64,000 bases of DNA, taken from NCBI GenBank assembly GCA_016081115.2, contig JABTTQ020002839.1:186001-250000 (forward strand), in the 5' to 3' direction. Source of the stretch: Rehmannia glutinosa. Its lineage: Eukaryota; Streptophyta; Magnoliopsida; Lamiales; Orobanchaceae. How positions within the stretch are numbered: position 1 is the first letter of the stretch; each line of letters begins with the position of its first letter. Both the position numbers and the translations under genes were made by a program. Below, piece by piece: positions 45,801 through 56,202 of the stretch. The notes beneath the pieces are model-generated. The model worked only from the letters and a program-made list of their open reading frames with translations. It searched no databases and was not told where the DNA came from.

Positions 45801-48406
45801 TGCGTCCAAGAGGCTCCCGTATCCGTCTAGGAGTTTCGACATGGCTCATTGTTCCCGTTGCCTCATTCCATGGGGTCAATATGGTAATTTCGCGAGAATC
45901 TTCGTCATTCGATCTTTCGTCCTGTTATTTTACCATCTCACCATTTTTCTTGATGTCAGTTAGTTTTAACTTCTATTTATGGATAATTACAAAAACACCC
46001 TTGAGGTTCGGGCTAATTACAAAAACCTTTAGAGGCTTTTGAAAATTACAAAAAAAAATCTTGAGGTTTGATTCCGTCTTACATTTTTCCTCTTCATAAG
46101 GAAAAAAACATTTCAAAAAACATTTATCAAAATATTATAGTTAACTCTAAAATTAAAGACATATAATCAAACCTGATTGAGCATTTTGTAATTTTGAAAC
46201 ATCTTTAATAATCAAACCTGATTGAGCATTTTGTAATTTTGAAACATCTTTGGATATTTTTTGTAATTAGCCCAATCCTCGGGTTTTTTTTTTAATTATC
46301 CCTTCTATTTATACAACTTTAAAATCTTGAGGAATTAATTAAGACTTGATTTCTAGCCATAGTTATAACTTGTGGCGTGACGATCATGAAATAGATGGTG
46401 CCTACTTGATTGAAGTCGATCGGGTTTTGAGGCCGGGCGGTTACTGGATCCTCTCTGGTCCACCGATCCGTTGGAGGAAATACTGGAAAGGGTGGGAGAG
46501 ATCGAGGGAGGATTTGAATGCTGAGCAAACACAAATTGAGAATGTAACGAGGAGTTTGTGCTGGAAAAAGCTAGTCGAGAAGGACGATATCGCTATATTT
46601 CAGAAACCAGCCAATCACTTGAAGTGCAAAAAGTTTCGAAAAATCGTCAAGAACCCCCCATTCTGTAGTGCCCAAGATTCTGATAAAGCTTGGTTTGTGA
46701 TCCTCAACTGCCCACATTGAAAGTTTATATTTATTGATGGGCATAATAAATAGGTTTAATTATAAAATATACCCTTGTGGTTTAGTCTAATTACAAAAAA
46801 GCGTAGGCACTTTTCAAAAATTACATATTACACCCTCAACAAGCGTGTTTGTTTGTAATATCTGAAGTGGGTATTTGTAATTTTGAAAGATAATCGGACT
46901 TTTTTGTAATTAGGTCAAATTTTAAGGGTAGTTTTTGTAATTATCCTCGATAAATATCTATGTTTTCTCGCTCGTCCTAATTGGACGAATTTTGTAGGTA
47001 CACAAACTTGGAAACTTGTTTGACCCCCTTGCCCGAAGTTTCTACCAACGAAGAGGTTGCCGGTGGTGCGCTAGAAAAATGGCCTAAACGGTTAAACGCC
47101 GTACCTCCTAGGATTAGTAGGGGAACTATAAACGCAGTAACACCCGAAACCTTTCAGCAAGACTTGCAACTGTGGAAGAGGAGGGTCTCGTATTATAAGA
47201 CCGTTAATAACCAACTCGGCCAGGCGGGAAGGTACCGTAACATCCTAGACATGAACGCGTTCTTGGGCGGATTTGCTGCTAATTTGATTAAAGATCCACT
47301 TTGGGTAATGAACGTAGTCCCGGTCGAGGCTAAGGTCAACACACTTGGTGTTATTTACGAACGAGGATTGATCGGAACATATCAGAGCTGGTAAACATAT
47401 ATTCTGTCGCGTTACAAATTGTTATTTTGTCTTTAATAATTCAATACGGATCGAATTCTTGGATAATGTGTGTCTTATTTTGCTCATTTTGCTCGCAGGT
47501 GCGAAGCGATGTCGACTTATCCTAGAACGTATGATCTCATTCATGCTGATTCAGTTTTTACACTGTACAAGGATAGGTAAGCATCTGTTTTATTTAGTGT
47601 TCTTACATTCAAAATGTGGTTTGATTAATTGCAGTAACTCCATAGAGCCAGAGAGGCTGGTGGTGGCCGCCGCCCGCTTCAACGTCATAAATATACAGGG
47701 ATAATTACAAAAAAAGAATGAAGTTTGGACAAATTACAAAAGAGAACCCAGAGGTTTTCGATAATTACAATAACGTAACCATGCTGATGTTTGATTTTGT
47801 CTAAATTTAAAGGGTAACTTTAATATTTCCATAAATGTCAACGGGATTTTGAAATATTTTTTGCTTATGAAGGAGAAATTTGTAAGAGGGAATCAAACCT
47901 GAAGGGTTATTTTTGTAATTTTCAAAAATTCTGGGTTTTTTCGTAATTAGCCCAAAACCTTAGGGTCTTTTTGTAAATATCCCTAAATAATATATATATA
48001 TATATATATATTAAATTTTAAAACTTGCCACATTAATTAAAGATTAAAAATATATATTTATCTATTGTTGTCAAGAAAAACTAAATTTCGTCCTCCGATC
48101 CACCCAGTCTTCATTTTCTGGCTTCGACCTATTGATATATGACGTACGTTTTTCTTTGAATTTTGGTGGTGTAGGTGTGAAATGGAAGATATCATGTTAG
48201 AAATGGATCGAATTTTGAGACCCGAAGGAAGTTTGATTATCCGGGACGATGTCGATACGTTGGTGAAGGTGAAGAGAATTGCAGATGGATTGAATTGGGA
48301 CAGTCAGATTGTAGATCATGAGGATGGACCATTAGAGAGGGAAAAGCTTCTGTTTGCAGTGAAGTTGTATTGGACTGCTCCAGCTTCTGATGATCAGCAA
48401 TCTTAA
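42848..48406 (+). CDS. probable Golgi methyltransferase, PMT15/16-like, six exons
   Basis: Exons 42848-43558, 45673-45883, 46395-46692, 46998-47390, 47499-47576 and 48175-48406 join to 1923 bp, 640 codons plus stop, with every junction GT-AG and phase-consistent. The protein is type II: a short Pro/Ala/Thr-rich cytosolic tail, one membrane segment at about residues 35-54 (YPFAIITILCSLSYLFGVW), a variable stem, then the DUF248/Methyltransf_29 domain to the C terminus. Landmarks are YRERHCP, RFPGGGTMFPNGADAYIDD, the SAM-binding TAIDTGCGVASWGAYL across exons 1-2, CSRCLIPWGQY, VDRVLRPGGYWILSGPP, DMNAFLGGFAANL and EMDRILRPEGSLIIRDD. The family is Golgi-resident, and some members act in homogalacturonan methylation; substrate here is inferred. 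ATG 42848 is used because the upstream in-frame codon at 42830 is TTG. Intron 1 is 2.1 kb and filled with mobile elements. No broken exon is seen. Confidence 0.95.
43661..44025. mobile_element. MITE-A copy in PMT intron 1, containing a SINE
   Basis: Recognised by the AATTACAAAAA / TTTTTGTAATTAGCC / GTTTTGTAATTA end words shared with the copies in introns 2, 3 and 5. The left end is eroded. A SINE is nested at 43702-43835. Confidence 0.6.
43702..43835 (-). mobile_element. SINE (134 bp) in PMT intron 1
   Basis: Flanked by AAAACTCCATTTATCT (43686-43701) and AAAACTCAATTTATCT (43836-43851), a 15/16 target duplication. On the minus strand it begins near GGTTGGCCCACGACCTTGAG (box-A-like), has a box-B-like AGATTCAAACTTTG about 35 nt on, and ends in a short A-rich tail. 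Confidence 0.7.
44879..44931 (-). mobile_element. ultra-truncated poly(A) retroposition scar in PMT intron 1
   Basis: TTTTCCTCAAATAATATT is present at 44879-44896 and perfectly repeated at 44914-44931. The 17 bases between read, on the minus strand, CCTTCTC followed by 10 A. The same architecture as at 35884-35939, with a similar pyrimidine word before the A tail. Confidence 0.75.
45115..45515. mobile_element. MITE-C relative in PMT intron 1, interrupted
   Basis: The left end TTTTATCTTCTATTTCACCG (45121-45140) matches the TIR of the element at 9384-9558. The right end near 45475-45500 (GAAACAGAAGATCTCATCC) is a diverged inverted copy. It is split by the insert at 45170-45387. Confidence 0.55.
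45170..45387 (-). mobile_element. poly(A)-ended retroposon in MITE-C
   Basis: Starts with a T run on the plus strand (an A tail on the minus strand) and is flanked by ATGTACATAAA (45159-45169) and ATGTATATGAAA (45388-45399), an imperfect target duplication. The related element at 9384-9558 lacks this insert at the equivalent place, supporting insertion. The body has tRNA-like words (CATTCGAACTATGAGAC), but the class is unsure. Confidence 0.5.
45981..46301. mobile_element. MITE-A copy in PMT intron 2 (321 bp)
   Basis: Ends GGATAATTACAAAAA and inverted counterpart TTTTTAATTATCC. The 11-bp direct repeat CTTCTATTTAT flanks both sides (45970-45980, 46302-46312), within the 8-11-bp range of Mutator-like insertions. 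It carries an internal ~48-bp duplication (AATCAAACCTGATTGAGC twice, near 46166 and 46211). Orientation is opposite to the intron 5 copy. Confidence 0.85.
46753..46946. mobile_element. MITE-A copy in PMT intron 3
   Basis: GGTTTAATTATAAAA at the left and TTTTTGTAATTATCC at the right, with internal CTAATTACAAAAAA and TTTTTTGTAATTAGG words. It fills about two thirds of the 305-bp intron. The target duplication is not clear. Confidence 0.7.
47698..47983. mobile_element. MITE-A copy in PMT intron 5
   Basis: GGGATAATTACAAAAAAAG at the left and TTTTTGTAAATATCCC at the right. The centre (TGTTTGATTTTGTCTAAATTT, GCTTATGAAGGAGAAAT) is shared with the 3'-flank copy. It is followed by an (AT)n run at 47990-48011. 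Flanks CATAAATATA and TAAATAATATA suggest a decayed ~9-bp duplication. Confidence 0.8.
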
Positions 48407-48773
48407 TCTTCTCAAATAGCTTCATCCTTTTGTCTTTATTTATTTTGAACATAATTGTTTTAGTTTTGTTTGTTACATTTTTATTAATTTCATTATAGTT
48501 TCTGTTAATTCTTTATCTAGTTTTAAGTGAATCGAGTGACTTTAAATTGTGATTAGTATTATAGTATATAATCTTTTTTTTTCTTCTCAATTTCCATTAG
48601 ATTTGTTGTGATTTGACTAAAAAGTTCATCCACTCAAACAATAATTTATAGTCTATGGTACCTTGGCTCGTTGAGGCATATCCTACGATTCACCTCATCC
48701 ACGAAATTTTAGGGACGGTGCAGTAAGGACCCTCAGGGATGGGGGTTCACCCTTTTTTTATATATAAATAACA
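48407..48773. other. PMT 3' UTR and downstream spacer
   Basis: T-rich sequence after the stop fits a plant 3' UTR (polyadenylation-prone up to about 48600). Nothing else recognised before the MITE-A edge. Confidence 0.45.
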
Positions 48774-49261
48774 GAGTAATTACAAAAGACCCCGAGGTAT
48801 GTGCTAATTAAAAATAATCCAATGTGCTAATTAAAAATAATTCTGACATATTTTTAAATTACAAAGTCCATTTATGTTTGATTTTGCCTCAAATTTAAGG
48901 AGGGATCTTGGAAATATTTTTGGCTTATGAAAAGAGAAATGTAAAGTATAATCAAACATCGAGATTTTTTTGATATTTTTCAACAACTTATGGATTTTTT
49001 TGTAGGGATAAATACCTTTAACCCCCCAAAACTATTCAAACTTTTACACTTTGCAATACGAACTTTAAAACGTTACACTTAACCCCTTCAACTTCGCGAA
49101 ATTTTACACTTTGCCTAAAATTCCGAATTTACCCCTAGTTTCATGATAGTTGGTTTTCAGTTTACCCTCTAAACTTTGAAGTTGTTGCACTTTACCATCT
49201 AGACTATAAATTTTATTGCAATTTCTATTTCTACTCCTTATGGTCTTGCGATCCTCGAAAA

Positions 49262-49273
49262 TGGTATCAGAGC
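49262..49273 (+). other. pararetroviral primer-binding site
   Basis: TGGTATCAGAGC, complementary to initiator tRNA-Met, the conventional position 1 of caulimovirid genomes. It is the first recognisable viral feature after the left MITE-B arm. Confidence 0.85.
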
Positions 49274-49352
49274 CTAGGTTTATTAAGACCTTTTAGTTAT
49301 ATTTATTATATTTATGTAATTAACAATTGGTGAGGAGAATCTCTCCGAGAAT

Positions 49353-49502
49353 ATGGATTCGGACCGATGTCCAAGATGTACCCTTTACAGGACATATCGT
49401 CAAATATTGACGATGTATGCACAAGAACACATTGACCAGGTTTCATATGGGAATACCAACATGAAGAAAAAGAACGGCGAGGAGCCGACTGGGAAACCTT
49501 AA
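49353..49502 (+). pseudogene. short ORF downstream of the primer site
   Basis: About 49 codons starting MDSDRCPRC and ending at TAA. It could be the decayed start of the first polyprotein or a leader ORF. Function is not recognised. The next 500 bp (to 49996) are non-open but Lys/Glu-rich in pieces. Confidence 0.35.
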
Positions 49503-49996
49503 GCGCAATACAAAATGCGAGCATAATATTATAAGCGATTCGGATGCTTAACTGGCACTTATATGTTCACTTGATGAACCTTCAAGAAACGGTTCATGAA
49601 AATTCCCATCGAACAATGATTCGATGGAGTACCGAGTGGAACGAGATACTTCCGACAAATTTAAGTTCTCGAAGATCTTAGAGAAGTCAGGAAGACGGTG
49701 CGTAATTATGGCAACCGCCATATTCATCTACCAAAGACAAGTTCATCGATTGAGAACGGATGGAGACGATGATGAAATATTAGAAGGAAACTCTTGAACT
49801 CCTTCATGATATTCAGAAACGAGTCAAGAACCTGGAGGACAAGTCGAGTTCTTCCGGAGGAAAGAAGCGTATAGATTTCGGGACAGTACCCTATTTACAC
49901 CAAAAAGGGAAACCAACCGAAGTTATACGAAAAATGACAGATGAGGAGAAACTCATTGGTCTAATCAAAGGAAAATCCATCAAAAATTAAAAAAAG

Positions 49997-51320
49997 ATGG
50001 ATATGGAAAAGATGAATCTTAAAAATCTACATGACCTTGCAGAATCCTTCGCAGGATTAGGAATTGTAGATTTAAAGATGAACACAGGAGATGGAACATT
50101 GGTTACCTATAATCCAGCAGGAATGCCAATTCCACCACCACCACTAGTTAATCCTAACGTCGAAGAAAGTACGGGTTCGAATGCTCGGGACGAGAGGATG
50201 CCACACGCTGGGGATTTCACTACCAGAAGTGATCCACTTTCAGGGACATGAGGTCGAAACCCTCTTGCGGGAACTAGACAACCTACTGGAAGGCCGAATG
50301 TTTATCAGACGCCTTATGGAAGATCACACCTCGACCCAATACATCCATATGGGTTGATGTTAAATCTGGACATCCCAGATTTTAAAAATAGAGAAGTTCT
50401 CATTGATGAATGGGCTTCAACTATGAGAATTTCAGCAGGAACCTTCGATCTTACAAAGGATTCATTCATTTTACTCCTTGAAATGAGTCTTGAAGAATCG
50501 GTGAAGATTGCCTGGGATATGACCGATGTTAGTACAAAAGGTTCGGTCACATCAGGAGAATCACTTAAAGGAATTGTCGATGGTATGGCAAAACTATTCA
50601 AAATCCAGTTCATCGGCACAGGTTATTTTGAGGGATTAGAGGATGAAAAAAGAAAGAGATATAAACAAGCCCTCTATAGCCTTGAGTCATATGATATTTG
50701 TCATATTGATGAATATATCAAGTTGTTCACCGAATACCGGTGGAAATCCAAGATTGAAGAAAAGGAAGCTGCACAGCTATTCTTTGACAAGATTTCGAGT
50801 CCCTGGAGAGAAATGTTTATCGGGAATACAAGGATGGAGCGGAGTAGAAAGCGGGCGAGAAAAATGTCTTTCCTAAAGGCCAAGTTATCTCGAATGGTGT
50901 TACCAAGCAGCTCTGACAGAATTACAAGAGATTAAGAGGAATTAACAAAGCGGTTCCTCTATGTTGCGTGGATAATGACATCCCAACAATTGTGGGAGGT
51001 CAACCAAGCGCGCTGAAGAAAGAAGAAGGAGCGAAGCCATCCATACCGCCGAGGAAGCAACAGCAAAAGAAGCAGGTCTTCATGGAGACCTAGAAGGTTT
51101 TGGTCAAAACAAAAAGCCCAAACTTACAAAACGGGGCAAAGACCAACACCAAGCAGGAGTAGAGCCTCTTCATCAGGGTCTAATCAAGCAAGTACCAGTA
51201 GAACACTAGGAATGAGAACTTTCAGGCGTGCTCACACCAGAGCAAATGAAAGTTCAAAGACTGTAATTGCTTGGACATGCGGAGCAAGAGGGCATATCTC
51301 AACAGATTGCCCGGATAATC
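49997..51320 (+). pseudogene. pararetroviral coat-protein region with zinc finger
   Basis: Two open pieces, 49997-50251 and 50354-50935. The second has a caulimovirid coat-like helical pattern (EYRWKSKIEEKEAAQLFFDK). A CCHC-type finger follows near 51260-51320 (TCGARGHISTDCP), with the first Cys position lost in the reading frame. Gaps between the pieces are due to stops and shifts. Confidence 0.7.
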
Positions 51321-51421
51321 AAAAACGAGGAGTTAGCGGTTCGAGGCCACACCGAGAAATCGAGGAAGTCATGTCTATTATCAAGATCTTATACAGTGTA
51401 TCAATTTGAGGATATACCTCG

Positions 51422-52137
51422 ATGAAAGCATCTATTAAGAAGAGATCTATTTCGACGATGGAAGTGACTCCAACTCAAAATCGAGTGAAGAAGAAATTTT
51501 TCAACAGACAAGTCGGGGAGGATATGTCGGATTCTCTCTCTCACACGACGGTTTCTCATAAAACTCTTATAAGAATCATGAAGGAAGATCCAAAGCTTCA
51601 AGTCTATGATGGATTTACAATTGGAGCTATGAAAAAAGCATTGGATAAAATTGGGTTTCGTAACATAAAACACCAAATTATCCACAGGGTAACAACCGGA
51701 GAATTTGCTATTCCGATGGAGTTTACCGGTAACCTGATCGAGATTTCAGTAGAGTCCTAACCCTTCATCAAGATTTCAAAAGAGATGATTTGATGAAAGA
51801 AGGGAATAGACCCTACTCGATCACATACAAGATATCATATGCTCTCTCGAATACACATCATTCAGAAGTATTCTTGAGAAATGAATTTATTGAAGTCCCA
51901 AGGATTTTCGAGGACTTTGCCAGGGTGGTTTTACCAGAGATTATTGAGTCTCCAACTATCAAGGAGATCGATATGAAAATACAAGATCAACCAGTCTTCA
52001 ACAAAAGCCGAAGTCTTAGAGTTGAGCCAAGAAGGATGTCTTTCCAACATGACAGAATGATGAGTAGCAGCCGTTGGGAAGAAAGGAGACCAAGTACAGT
52101 TCAGCGTATCCCAGATGTTTTCAAAACAACAGGATAG
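51422..52137 (+). pseudogene. pararetroviral movement-protein region
   Basis: Open pieces 51422-51760 and 51790-52137. Features in the style of the 30K movement-protein family of caulimovirids include ITYKISYALSNTHHSEVF and an EVPRIFED motif. In living relatives this protein forms tubules at plasmodesmata. It is interrupted by a stop near 51760. Confidence 0.6.
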
Positions 52138-52239
52138 CTGAAATGTCCAGAAGGATGGCGAGAAGTTGAAGTAATATTCGACATCACTCAAAAGGATAAT
52201 ATTTTCCTTGTGATGTTCTATATTATCTCCAACAACCAA

Positions 52240-53284
52240 TAGTTGGACGGTATCAAGGAAGCCTGAAGATAGGTGAAATTGAGCTGACTATCACAGGAGT
52301 TGCAGGAAAAATCTTAGAACAATTAATACTGGGAATTGAATTTCTTGAGGATCATAAACCTTGGGAAAGATTACAAGACGGAATGGAGTTCATAGTGGCT
52401 AATAAAAGATACAGAATCAAATGACCACTAGTCCATTCTCCATATACATTTCTATTGGAATGTTATATGCTGAATACAAAGCTGAGTATTTCGCCGCCTA
52501 TATTGATTCAGTGCGGAATATGTCTTAAAGTCGAATGTTTTTCCTAAAGAAATTGGAGAAGATTTACCACTATTGCAGGAAGAGATTTCTCTAAAAGGAT
52601 TCGTATCCTTAATAAGGGAATTAAACAAGCAGAAATCATGATCGGAGGCACAGGCGGTACCCCATGGTACAAAGTGAAGACGCCACCAATCTATTTCCAT
52701 GATACAGGTGCAAATGTTTTGCTAGGAAATAATTTCCTACAAACATTCAAGCGATTTACACAGGAAAATGAGACAAGAAGACTTATTTTCACAACATTAT
52801 GTGATCGTAAGATTATTGTCAGAGACTGCGGGAAGCCTTTTACGAGAAAAATGCCTATTAATTTTCAAAAGCGACAAAGCGTGGTGATGAAGCCAAACTT
52901 TGTAATCCAAAAATGGTGGATCGAAGAAAATTTGGTGAAGCGTTATTATCCTATAGACAATTCGGAAGCCGAAAGGATAAGAAGATATGGGATAATAACT
53001 TGTATTCATTCAGAGTACAAGGAGAAGAACGAGTTACTCCAGAAGCCATTGCAGAATTATGGATGGGTCTAATGGAGAATCCACAGAGTGATGTGACCAT
53101 TGAGGAACAAATATCACTCGAGGATGTCAAGAAGAAGATCCAAATGAATTATAATGAAGATCCTTTGGCATGGTGGGACAAGAACGAGCTCAAAGCATCC
53201 TTAAAGGTTAAGCCAGGAAAGGAGTACGAGTTCGTGAGATTTAAACCAATCCTTATGAACCAGGAGGATCGTGAGGATATGTAG
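52240..53284 (+). pseudogene. pararetroviral protease region and RT N-terminal linker
   Basis: The aspartic protease signature HDTGANVLLGNN lies near 52700-52735. It continues in the frame 52638-53072 and overlaps a second frame, 52913-53284, that leads toward RT. The frame change is at about 53000. The stop at 53284 precedes the RT core. Confidence 0.7.
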
Positions 53285-54540
53285 AAGATACTTAAGGAAC
53301 ATCTTGACCTTAAGTTAATTTCACCAGGAGTTTCCCCATACAGCAGTCCGGGATTCTTAGTCAGAAACCATGGAGAAATCAAAAGAGGAAAGTCAAGACT
53401 TATTATTAATTACAAAGGGATTAATAACATTTTGGAGTTCGACGGATACTATATCCCAAGCAGAGAACATTTGGTTAATTGCATCAAAGGTACCAAGATA
53501 TTCTTAAAGTTCGATTGCAAGTCTGGATTCTACCAGATTAAGATGGATGAAGAAAGTAAGAAGTTTACTGCTTTCTCTACACCACAGGGACACTATATTT
53601 GGAACGTGATGCCTATGTGATTGGCTAACGCACCCCAAATATATCAAAGAAAGATGGATAATCTCTTCAAAGATCATTTCAGTTTCATGTTTCGTATATA
53701 TTGATGACATTCTCATCGCATAAAAAAACATGAAGGAGCATCTCAAACATTTGGAGATATTTTCAGATGTTTGTCACAAAGAAGGATTAATGCTTTCGGA
53801 GAATAAGGCGGTGATCGCAACAAGACAAATTGAATTCCTCGGAATTGAAATCGATGAACCTGGAATTATTCTACAGAATCATATTGTGGAAAAGATATAG
53901 GGATTTTCTAGATACACTGAAAGACAAGAAGCAACTTTAGAGTTTTCTTGGAGTTGTTAATTCTGCTGGGATGTTCATTAACAATCTGGCATATTACAGG
54001 AAGGTGTTTAGCCCATTGTTTAAAAAAAATGCAGTATTCAAATGGGAAGATGAACATCAAGAAGGAATTAAGAAACTTAAAGAAGTTTGTAAAAAGCTTC
54101 CAAAGCTTGCGATTCCCCAAAACGAGGACGAACTGGTTCTTTACACAGATGCCAGTGATGATTGGTGGGAAACAGTTTTTACGAAAGTCACACCAAATGA
54201 AGAAGTGCCATGCAGATACTGCAGCGGTTTATTCACACCGAGTGAAGCAACTCAGTGACATATTAACGAGAAAGAATTCTTTGCAGTCAGAAAAGCTTTT
54301 AAAAAATGGCCTCTATTTTTACTGGCTAAAAAGTTTACTTTAAAAATTGATAATTCAAGTGTCAAGGCTTTTTCGAAAAACAAAATTGAATCAAAACCGA
54401 GAAAAGGCTTGATTACTTAGATGGCAAGTGAATGTCAATATTATGATTATGATATTGTTATTATAAAATCTCATGAAAATATTCTTCTTGATTTTTTTGA
54501 CACGAGATGGAAGGATGCGTTGCTAACGAGGTCCTTAAAT
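53285..54540 (+). pseudogene. pararetroviral reverse transcriptase and RNase H
   Basis: RT pieces include RLIINYKGINNI, FLKFDCKSGFYQIKMDE and FTAFSTPQGHYIWNVMP, followed by an in-frame TGA at 53618. A YIDD catalytic motif near 53695-53706 lies in a different frame from its upstream part. RNase H pieces (VLYTDASDDWW near 54136, EFFAVRKAF, KIDNSSVKAF) include an expected Asp and Glu. Stops occur at 53618, 53898 and 54256. RVT_1 type, clearly caulimovirid rather than Ty3/gypsy by RNase H style and lack of integrase. Confidence 0.85.
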
Positions 54541-54594
54541 GAGTAAGACATCTCGGGAAAACCTGGAGAGTCTAGAACGAGATTTTGGGATGTT

Positions 54595-55916
54595 ATGTCT
54601 CAAAGCGTAATTCTTTGCCGGACGACTTCAACAGTGGTGACCAGTAAACCGTTTCTAGTCAAATACGAGCATGCCGGTTCGCTCAAGGACAATTGTTTTT
54701 AGATCGCAAAGGGCCTCTCTTCCAGGCCGCATCTCCTACGGTGCAAAAAGGGGCCGAGAGAGTACGGGGCTCTAACTCGGAGGTTATGGATTCAAGTACC
54801 ATAATCACAAGTCTTTGTCAGAGGTGATGCATCCCTTGAGGGTGTACAAATCAGAAGCGAATGTTGAAGCTCCGGTGTCACAACCCGAGTCTTCAAGTCA
54901 ACCCAAACACCTCCGGGGTAAAAGAGGGAGAGTTGAATCTTAGGCCACACACAGGCAAATCTAAGGTTCAAATCGACGAGATTAAGATTTCTCCTATGCG
55001 GGTATATCGGCGGCAATGGGAGAAACTAGTTACAAGACAATGTATTAACCCAAAGAAAACAATGGTTGATATCTCATGCAAGTATCCCGCAGTTTGGATG
55101 AAACCAGAAGTCATCCAAATGAAGTACATGAATGGTATACTTTTGGAGCTTTAGCTTCAATCTATACCGTGTCACAGGATTCCAGAAATTTCAAAATTAT
55201 GAAATGGATTGGGGAAGCGATTTACGAGACCTGGGCCAATAATCCACACTTGGCCGGAGGAGATATTTTGGAACTCGTATTTTATTAGTGCGGCTCTGAA
55301 CCGGTGAAGAAAGGCTTTAATGAAGCTTTTCATTTCATCAAGCTAAGAAGACCGGATGAAAATGCTTTAAATATATCAAGCGGCTTTCAGGAAGAAGTAC
55401 CGAGTGTTAGTAGGAGCAATTTTCTGAAGATAAAGCTTCTACACGACGAGCATGGGGTCTTTGGGTTTGTCTAACGAGAAATGGACAAAGTCAAATATCC
55501 GTTTAAGTTTTTCCAGACCAAGCAAATGGATATTTCTCTATCAATTCAATGATTTGGATCAACAAAGGATTCACAGAGGAGCTTTTCGAGACAAAGAGAA
55601 GAATTCTCGGGAGAACAAGATTACGACGAGCAAAGAAACTTACCGGAAATTTCGTAACATGGCGCATGTTCACGTTGGATCGATCGTCCATCAGGCATGC
55701 CCGAACAGGAAGGAACCCGAGTTTGGGAAAGGATTCGACCCAAACCCGATCGACAAGATCATGTTTGTGGAAAAGATAAGGGCCCACTCACAAGATGCGT
55801 TATCCTCGGGGACCACGCAAACCAAATTTTTAAAAGATTCCCCAACAAACCTCACATGGGCTGAGTCACGCGGAAGAAAAAGAAAAACAGCTGGCGAGGC
55901 AATAATGTGGATATGA
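54595..55916 (+). pseudogene. ORF in the transactivator position
   Basis: A start at 54595 (MSQSVILCRTT) meets a stop near 54702. Longer pieces follow at 54861-55154, 55076-55288 and 55452-55916. Its position after RT/RNase H and before the promoter matches the translation transactivator ORF of caulimo-, cavemo- and solendoviruses. No residue-level motif is recognised, so the assignment is positional. Confidence 0.45.
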
Positions 55917-55990
55917 CGTAAGCAGTGATGTCATAGATATCATCAAGATTTGAAGTCCGCCTTTGAAGTCCGGACTTACCTCTATAAAAT
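55914..55990 (+). promoter_or_regulatory. pararetroviral promoter: as-1-like element plus TATA
   Basis: TGACGTAAGCAGTGATGTCA at 55914-55933 resembles the as-1 double TGACG element of caulimovirus promoters (bZIP/TGA factor site). TCTATAAAAT at 55981-55990 is the TATA box, about 50 bp on. Located between the last ORF and the poly(A) signals, as for the pregenomic RNA promoter. Confidence 0.7.
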
Positions 55991-56172
55991 GCAAGATTTG
56001 AAGGAAGCTGAGGACATCGAACATTTTCCTTAGTTTTCTTACAATAAAATCTGAGTGAAAAATTTGTAATATTTTGAGTGTTTTAGTTTTAAGTTTTATG
56101 TATTTACGAGTGAAAGCCTCAGCTATGAGAGGCTAAACCAGTATTCTCCTCCCAAAAGGAGATTACTAATGT

Positions 56173-56202
56173 AATAAATATTTCTATAAGTTTTTAATAA
56201 AT
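56173..56202 (+). terminator. pararetroviral poly(A) signals
   Basis: AATAAAT at 56173-56179 and again at 56196-56202, about 190-210 bp after the TATA box. This is the short terminal redundancy arrangement of pregenomic RNAs. Sequence from here to about 56800 is leader-like and has no long ORF. Confidence 0.5.
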
